Below, piece after piece: positions 62,022-64,000 of a stretch of 64,000 nt of DNA (its first letter is position 1; every line of letters begins with the position of its first letter). Where the stretch lies: positions 2,849,001 through 2,913,000 of the forward strand of contig NZ_CP067100.1 of assembly GCF_016616235.1 (NCBI RefSeq), read 5' to 3'. The position numbers and the translations under genes were made by a program. This DNA comes from Bradyrhizobium diazoefficiens (GTDB taxonomy: Bacteria; Pseudomonadota; Alphaproteobacteria; Rhizobiales; Xanthobacteraceae). The notes under the pieces were generated by a model. That model was not told the DNA's origin and searched no databases. It saw only the letters and a list, made by a program, of their open reading frames with translations.

Positions 62022-63485
62022 TCATCGCGCGTCCGCGACGTGGATGGCGGATTTGTGATAGTATCTGGCGATGCAGTCATTCGGCAATCTGTCGGCATTT
62101 GCCGTCACGTCGGAGGTCATCAGCAGGGACGGCGTCCATCTGTGCCTGGGCACGGCGACCACCGGTGTGGTGCTCGTGGTCAGGAGGACGTGCCGGGCGA
62201 CGCTTTCCTGGGAGTATGGGTAAAGATCCTGCCACTGTCCGCGGAGCAGCGACGCCGTCGAGCTGCAAGCGAGCGAGGCGATCAGGAGCAACGCAAGGCC
62301 CGTCGGCAGCGCAACCGGGCCGAGCAGTCCGCTTGCCGAAAGCCGCTCGCGCAGCTGCCCGCGGTAAGCCCGGACCAGCAGCCTGACGCTCAGCATCAGT
62401 CCGAACAGCAGCAGAATCAGCGCCTCGTTCTGTGCGCGTTCGACTAGCCGGAATCCTGTCGCATATTGATGCGCGAAATATTCGAAGTAGCAGCAGGCAA
62501 GGCATGCGGCGATGATGCCGAGCGCCAGCATCTTGCCGTGGCGGGATATCGGCGCGGTCTCCGGCTCGACCAGCGCGACGGCGCCTGCGGCAAGAAGCGA
62601 GACGATAATTGCGGGCTCGCGGAAGAACCGGCCGAGCCCGATCAGCGAATCCCGGAAGCCGTTCAACAGCGACGGCAACAGGTGACCGGCATTCGGGAGC
62701 TGCTCCATGCGTGCGCTGTTGCCGCCGGCCGATACCACGACGACAAAGCCTACGGCGACGGCGAGGGCGATCAGGCCGTGATGCGCGATCTGGCGCGGCT
62801 GACTGAACACGTGACGTGCAAGCAGGGATGCGGCGAGAATCAACAGAAGCCAGAGGCCGGTGAACTCGTTGCACAACGCCGCGAGGAGTCCGCCGAGAGC
62901 CATGCCCGCAGTAAGCGGCCAGGAAAATCCTGTTTCGGTGTCGAGCGCCCGCGTGCACTCACCAAGCATCAGAATGGTGAGCAGCGCAGGCGGGACGTAG
63001 CAGGTCAGGCCCGCCAGCCAGTAGAGCAGTTCGCGCAGGCTCGGCGCGGCGCCGACCACGGCGCTTGCAAAAGCGAGGGTCAGGAGGGTCAATTGCAGCG
63101 CGCCGGCGCGCGGCCATGCGCGAACCGTCGCGACGGCCGACCCGAGCAGGAACACGCCGGCACTCACCGCCAGCGTCAGCGAATAGGCCGACAGCAGGTT
63201 GATCCCGGTCGCGCTCGTGATTGCCGGTGGGATCTGGGTCAGCAACAGGGGCAGAATCCGGCCCGACTGTGAATGGTAGAAGATCGAAACGGTCTCGATG
63301 AAGCCATGGCGTGCATACAGATCCGCGAAACAGAAGTCGTCGTGCTCGGGCGCGCCGAGCCATGTCAGCGCAAACAGGCCGAGCAGAAAGATTGCGGGAA
63401 ACAGGCTGCACAGCGTCCAGGCAAGGCTGGCTCTGCGCTCGGCGAGGGGGCGCGCCGCGAATGGCATAACATCTTGATTGTACAC
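62022..63485 (-). CDS. Polytopic membrane protein, possible glycan-modifying enzyme
   Basis: This 487-residue protein has about 11 membrane helices. The start is GTG 63485, with AAGGGGG 6 bp upstream, rather than ATG 63467. The first periplasmic loop contains LGAPEHDDFCFADLYARHGF, with paired aspartates like those of GT-C glycosyltransferases and of DUF6056-type proteins found in O-antigen modification loci. A long C-terminal soluble part follows the last helix. The function is not proven. Confidence 0.7.
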   Translation of the reverse strand: MYNQDVMPFAARPLAERRASLAWTLCSLFPAIFLLGLFALTWLGAPEHDDFCFADLYARHGFIETVSIFYHSQSGRILPLLLTQIPPAITSATGINLLSAYSLTLAVSAGVFLLGSAVATVRAWPRAGALQLTLLTLAFASAVVGAAPSLRELLYWLAGLTCYVPPALLTILMLGECTRALDTETGFSWPLTAGMALGGLLAALCNEFTGLWLLLILAASLLARHVFSQPRQIAHHGLIALAVAVGFVVVVSAGGNSARMEQLPNAGHLLPSLLNGFRDSLIGLGRFFREPAIIVSLLAAGAVALVEPETAPISRHGKMLALGIIAACLACCYFEYFAHQYATGFRLVERAQNEALILLLFGLMLSVRLLVRAYRGQLRERLSASGLLGPVALPTGLALLLIASLACSSTASLLRGQWQDLYPYSQESVARHVLLTTSTTPVVAVPRHRWTPSLLMTSDVTANADRLPNDCIARYYHKSAIHVADAR

Positions 63486-63580
63486 GCAAAGCCCCCTTCG
63501 ACCCGGTCAGACTAATGACAACTGAACGAGGTCGCAATGTTCATTCCCGGCCCTTGCCGGCGGCCGCGCCGCGCTCGCCT

Positions 63581-64000
63581 CTAAAACTCCCGGCGCTTCA
63601 GCCAGGCGCGCGCGCTCCAATGGCCGAAGCACCAGGCCGATTTGAGCAGCGGCAGCTGCTCGACATTGCGGTAGATGTTCCAGACCCATTTGGCGGAGCG
63701 CGCCGGGCGGCTGGAGACGGAGGAGCCCCTGACGCGATAGCGCGCCAGATCCTCGTTGAGGCCGTGGGCGACATGGCCGCGCCGCAGGATCGACAGCCAC
63801 AGGCAGAAATCGTCATAGCCCTCGTTCGTCATCGCGACCGGCCCCGAAATCTCGCGGTCGACCAGCGCCGTCAGCGTCGCGATCGACGTGTTCTTCAACA
63901 GCTGATCGTAGCTCAGCGATGCCGGCACCTCGATCAGCCGGCCGGACATGGTGTTGGCCTCATCGATGCGGCGGAACGCGGTGTAGCTCAGTGCGGCGCG
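63581..64000 (-). CDS. Family 2 glycosyltransferase, C-terminal part (5' end outside window)
   Basis: The frame is open to the last base of the window (140 codons). The visible piece begins RAALSYTAFRRIDEANTMSG and contains the segment LSYDQLLKNTSIATLTALVD, then MTNEGYDDFCLWLSILRRGH with the ED-like catalytic/acceptor region (here YDDF), and LARYRVRGSSVSSRPAR. These are the usual second-half features of GT2 enzymes for O-antigen or capsule. The nucleotide-binding first half lies beyond 64000. Confidence 0.88.
   Translation of the reverse strand, partial: RAALSYTAFRRIDEANTMSGRLIEVPASLSYDQLLKNTSIATLTALVDREISGPVAMTNEGYDDFCLWLSILRRGHVAHGLNEDLARYRVRGSSVSSRPARSAKWVWNIYRNVEQLPLLKSAWCFGHWSARAWLKRREF

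Overview
The window looks like a chromosomal stretch from a high-GC alphaproteobacterium, most likely Bradyrhizobium or a close relative. The grounds are the strong GC bias at third codon positions, the frequent GTG and TTG starts, periplasmic binding proteins of the TctC/Bug type, a type II secretion operon, a metalloprotease with tryptophan-rich repeats, and several palindromic intergenic repeats of kinds I associate with Bradyrhizobium. The genus is an inference from gene content; no rRNA or tRNA gene was seen.

Layout. (1) 1-19456 is mainly catabolic. It holds the end of a molybdopterin oxidoreductase, two crotonase-fold proteins, a GlcG-like protein with a large FAD/Fe-S 2-hydroxyacid dehydrogenase, and a GntR regulator divergent from two paralogous serine-glyoxylate-type aminotransferases that flank an MFS transporter. 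It also holds a complete tripartite tricarboxylate transporter (binding protein, TctB, TctA) that ends inside a convergent CoA-transferase. A start-less RTX/VCBS fragment lies at 13115-14377. (2) 19659-23315 encodes a large serralysin-like RTX metalloprotease with four near-identical tryptophan-rich repeats, and a Sel1-repeat protein. (3) 23441-39162 is a type II secretion locus: a short prepilin peptidase and gspD on the minus strand, gspEFGHIJKLM on the plus strand, and a GspC/GspN-like gene displaced about 4 kb downstream by an autotransporter gene broken by three frameshifts. (4) 39166-64000 is a surface-polysaccharide region. It holds a wecE pseudogene, a flippase, glycosyltransferases, a polymerase-like membrane protein and UDP-xylose synthase. 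A tightly coupled cupin/aminotransferase/methyltransferase/glycosyltransferase set suggests an N-methylated amino sugar. A CDP-glucose branch (rfbF, rfbG) is followed by an SDR and a split transketolase. A sulfotransferase/phosphotransferase pair and two Gtr-like membrane proteins with a GtrB-like glycosyltransferase complete it. A LysR/binding-protein/dienelactone-hydrolase island (42071-44907) sits inside.

How the genes fit together. The hydroxyacid dehydrogenase, GlcG-like protein and glyoxylate-type aminotransferases could form a 2-hydroxyacid/glyoxylate route under the GntR protein, whose likely operator is a perfect 8-8-8 inverted repeat at 8074-8097. In the polysaccharide region, CDP-4-keto-6-deoxyglucose from RfbF/RfbG, a keto-sugar SDR and a ThDP-dependent split transketolase suggest a carbon-branched CDP-sugar route. 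This is the most novel possibility in the window. Three genes are clearly or probably decayed (RTX fragment, autotransporter, wecE), so parts of the cell-surface repertoire seem to be in flux.
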